The position numbers and the translations under genes were made by a program. The notes beneath the pieces were generated by a model, which worked only from the letters and a program-made list of their open reading frames with translations, was not told the origin of the DNA and made no database searches. From NCBI GenBank assembly GCA_023424235.1, contig JAFAEB010000092.1:1-15844 (forward strand): DNA of 15,844 nt. The letters run 5' to 3'. Source of the stretch: Bacillota bacterium. Lineage in GTDB: Bacteria > Bacillota > Clostridia > Lachnospirales > Lachnospiraceae. Below are positions 14,099-15,844 of this stretch, piece by piece (within the stretch, counting starts at the first letter, position 1; each line of letters begins with the position of its first letter).

Positions 14099-14127
14099 TA
14101 GGTATATTTTCACCAGAAATGATAGTT

Positions 14128-15843
14128 TTATTCATACTTGGAATTAAGATAAATAAATCTATGAAAAAACATTTTAAATTTTCCTATTTTTCTTCTATGT
14201 TCTAGTCTATATTCATTTATAAAGTCCAAAAATTTAGAATAATCCGTATTATTTAACGGCTTATTACCATATCGTATTTCTTGATATATAAGTACAAGCT
14301 CATAAAATGTTGTGTTATAAAACTTTATTCGGTCTCCAATTCTTTCTGAAAACGTTAAAAGTGTTTCATCATTTGATATTTTATATCCGTCTAATTTCAG
14401 ATACATGAAAAGTTCAGCCAGAAGAATACGAAGCTTAATTGAATCATCTCTATTCCTTATTATTTTCTTGTATCGATTTTCTAACATCAGATAATATAAA
14501 AGTATGGTTAAAGTAATAATAAGAATGAAAGTGACTAGTAAAAGTATAATACGAATAATGCCATATAACTCTTTTATCTTAGCACCTACTAAATCTTTAG
14601 ACGCTGGTATGGAACTCTCATCTCCTAAATTATTAAGAGAATCATAAATACCTTCCATCCTATAATCTCTATCATATTCGAAATCTCCTATATCATAACT
14701 AAACTCATTTTTACTTTCACTCCAAATCGTATATCTACCATTCGAATAGGGAATGGTAGGCTCAAATGGTATCCAACCAATTCCTTTTATATAGGCCTCT
14801 ACCCAAGCATGGGCATTATCATTTTTAACATCATAAACATTATCTTCCCCACTAGGGCTATAATCTACTACAAATCCTTCTACATATCGTGTTGGTATGT
14901 TATTAATTCTTGCTAATACGCACATTGCAGTAGCATAATAGGTACAGTAGCCTTCCTTCTCATCAAATAAAAAGTAATCAACAAAATCCCTATCTGCTGG
15001 AGGCTTAGATACCTTAGTCGTATAATCATAGTTGGATAGAAACTGCTCAATAGCCCTTAATCTATCATAGTCATTCCCATAGCCTTTACTTATTTCAAAA
15101 GCTAATTCTTTCGTTCTATTTGTTATTGTATCCGGTAATTTCGTATACTGCTTATATATTTCTTCTCTCCTAAGGGTAAGTTCATCTTTTAATGCAGTTA
15201 TATTCTTAGATGGCTCTATCTTTTTATTTGAAAAAATAGTTTTGGATACATAATTAATCGTTTCATCATTATTAACATAAGCGATATCTTCGCTTCTAAG
15301 TATATCCTTAAATATTTCACTACTTAGATTCAACTCATAAAAATCTACTTTATAGGTGTAACCTGTACCCTTTGCACTTTGAAACAACTGATTTGCTAGG
15401 GATGTCTCCTTATATTGACTTTGCTTTCTAGGAGTAATTTCAAAGGTTTTTAATGGATAAAATAAGGTCTTCGTCCGAATATCTTCATAAGATATTGAAT
15501 AATATCGCTTTGCAACCAAATTCTCTAAATTAGTACCTTTTTCATATTCTCTCCCAAATACATTTAACAATTCTAGGTAATCATAATAAGATTGTGTGTT
15601 ATTTGATTTTCTATCCTTATTCTCAGATTTCACCCAACTACTACCTGTATAAATATCATAAATCGATCCAATAAGGTAGCCTTTTTGTGTTGTTTTACTA
15701 TAGGTGGTAATACTTAAAGAGGTTTTATCATAAAAGGACATAGAACCGCCTAATTCATTCTCTTCTTCATCTTGATATCCAGCTATACTAAACTTAAACA
15801 CCCTATTATCAGGATTTAAAATATACCGAACATAGTTATTAAC
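14128..15843 (-). CDS. Membrane transglutaminase-like protein (TgpA type), N-terminus cut by window edge
   Basis: 571 residues are visible; the frame is open to the right edge, so the start is missing and the GTG at 15801 is not its beginning. A long extracytoplasmic region leads to the transglutaminase core: GYCTYYATAM (catalytic Cys about 300 of the visible part), NAHAWVEAY (His about 345) and GWIPFEPT (acidic residue at about 361). A membrane helix follows at about 429-452 (IIRIILLLVTFILIITLTIL), then a cytoplasmic C-terminal region of about 115 residues with a basic end. This matches DUF3488/TgpA-type proteins, whose N-terminal membrane helices would be outside the window. Such proteins are usually grouped with MoxR ATPase and DUF58 genes, which may lie upstream. 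The LytM-like gene follows 41 bp later, so the pair may act together at the cell envelope. Confidence 0.85.
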   Translation of the reverse strand, partial: VNNYVRYILNPDNRVFKFSIAGYQDEEENELGGSMSFYDKTSLSITTYSKTTQKGYLIGSIYDIYTGSSWVKSENKDRKSNNTQSYYDYLELLNVFGREYEKGTNLENLVAKRYYSISYEDIRTKTLFYPLKTFEITPRKQSQYKETSLANQLFQSAKGTGYTYKVDFYELNLSSEIFKDILRSEDIAYVNNDETINYVSKTIFSNKKIEPSKNITALKDELTLRREEIYKQYTKLPDTITNRTKELAFEISKGYGNDYDRLRAIEQFLSNYDYTTKVSKPPADRDFVDYFLFDEKEGYCTYYATAMCVLARINNIPTRYVEGFVVDYSPSGEDNVYDVKNDNAHAWVEAYIKGIGWIPFEPTIPYSNGRYTIWSESKNEFSYDIGDFEYDRDYRMEGIYDSLNNLGDESSIPASKDLVGAKIKELYGIIRIILLLVTFILIITLTILLYYLMLENRYKKIIRNRDDSIKLRILLAELFMYLKLDGYKISNDETLLTFSERIGDRIKFYNTTFYELVLIYQEIRYGNKPLNNTDYSKFLDFINEYRLEHRRKIGKFKMFFHRFIYLNSKYE

Positions 15844-15844
15844 C

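Noticed and set aside
1..15844. CRISPR array, tRNA or rRNA genes, insertion sequence
   Set aside because: I saw no regularly spaced direct repeats, no cloverleaf or rRNA-like sequence, and no transposase-like ORF.

Overview
The window is low-GC (roughly one third G+C) DNA with strong AGGAGG-type ribosome binding sites, SpoIIE-family and LytM/SpoIIQ-like proteins and several [FeFe]-hydrogenases. This points to an anaerobic, fermentative member of the Clostridia. The gene content resembles Lachnospiraceae such as Clostridium (Lachnoclostridium) phytofermentans; that placement is recollection and inference, not a database result.

Layout. (1) Positions 2-2520, plus strand: the 3' part of a SpoIIE/PP2C-type serine phosphatase, a group B-like monomeric [FeFe]-hydrogenase 17 bp behind it, and an unrecognised small ORF. 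(2) Positions 2533-2676: a 144-bp structured palindromic element between convergent genes. (3) Positions 6162 down to 2787, minus strand: DRTGG protein, HATPase (anti-sigma/RsbW-type fold), putative sensory [FeFe]-hydrogenase (HydS-like, proton-relay Cys replaced by Ala), second DRTGG protein, PHP-domain phosphoesterase. All junctions except the one before hydS overlap. (4) A 317-bp divergent promoter region, 6163-6479. (5) Positions 6480-11568, plus strand: the multimeric NAD-linked, probably electron-bifurcating hydrogenase operon (NuoE/HydC-like, HATPase, thioredoxin-like ferredoxin, NuoF/HydB-like, HydA), closed by a strong intrinsic terminator. (6) Minus strand, unrelated: a choloylglycine-hydrolase-family amidase with penicillin-V-acylase-like features (12978-11965), and a membrane transglutaminase (cut at the right edge) followed by a LytM/M23 protein that has lost every zinc ligand.

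How the parts may work together. HydABC would couple oxidation of NADH and reduced ferredoxin to H2 release. The divergent operon carries a hydrogenase-like protein with features of an H2 sensor, plus a kinase-fold ATPase, two DRTGG proteins and a PHP phosphoesterase. The group B hydrogenase is paired with a PP2C phosphatase. This gives both halves of a Ser/Thr phosphorylation circuit (HATPase kinase fold and PP2C) around three distinct [FeFe]-hydrogenases within about 11 kb. I infer a redox or H2-responsive control system for fermentative hydrogen metabolism. No STAS-domain substrate, sigma factor or HydEFG maturase is visible here.
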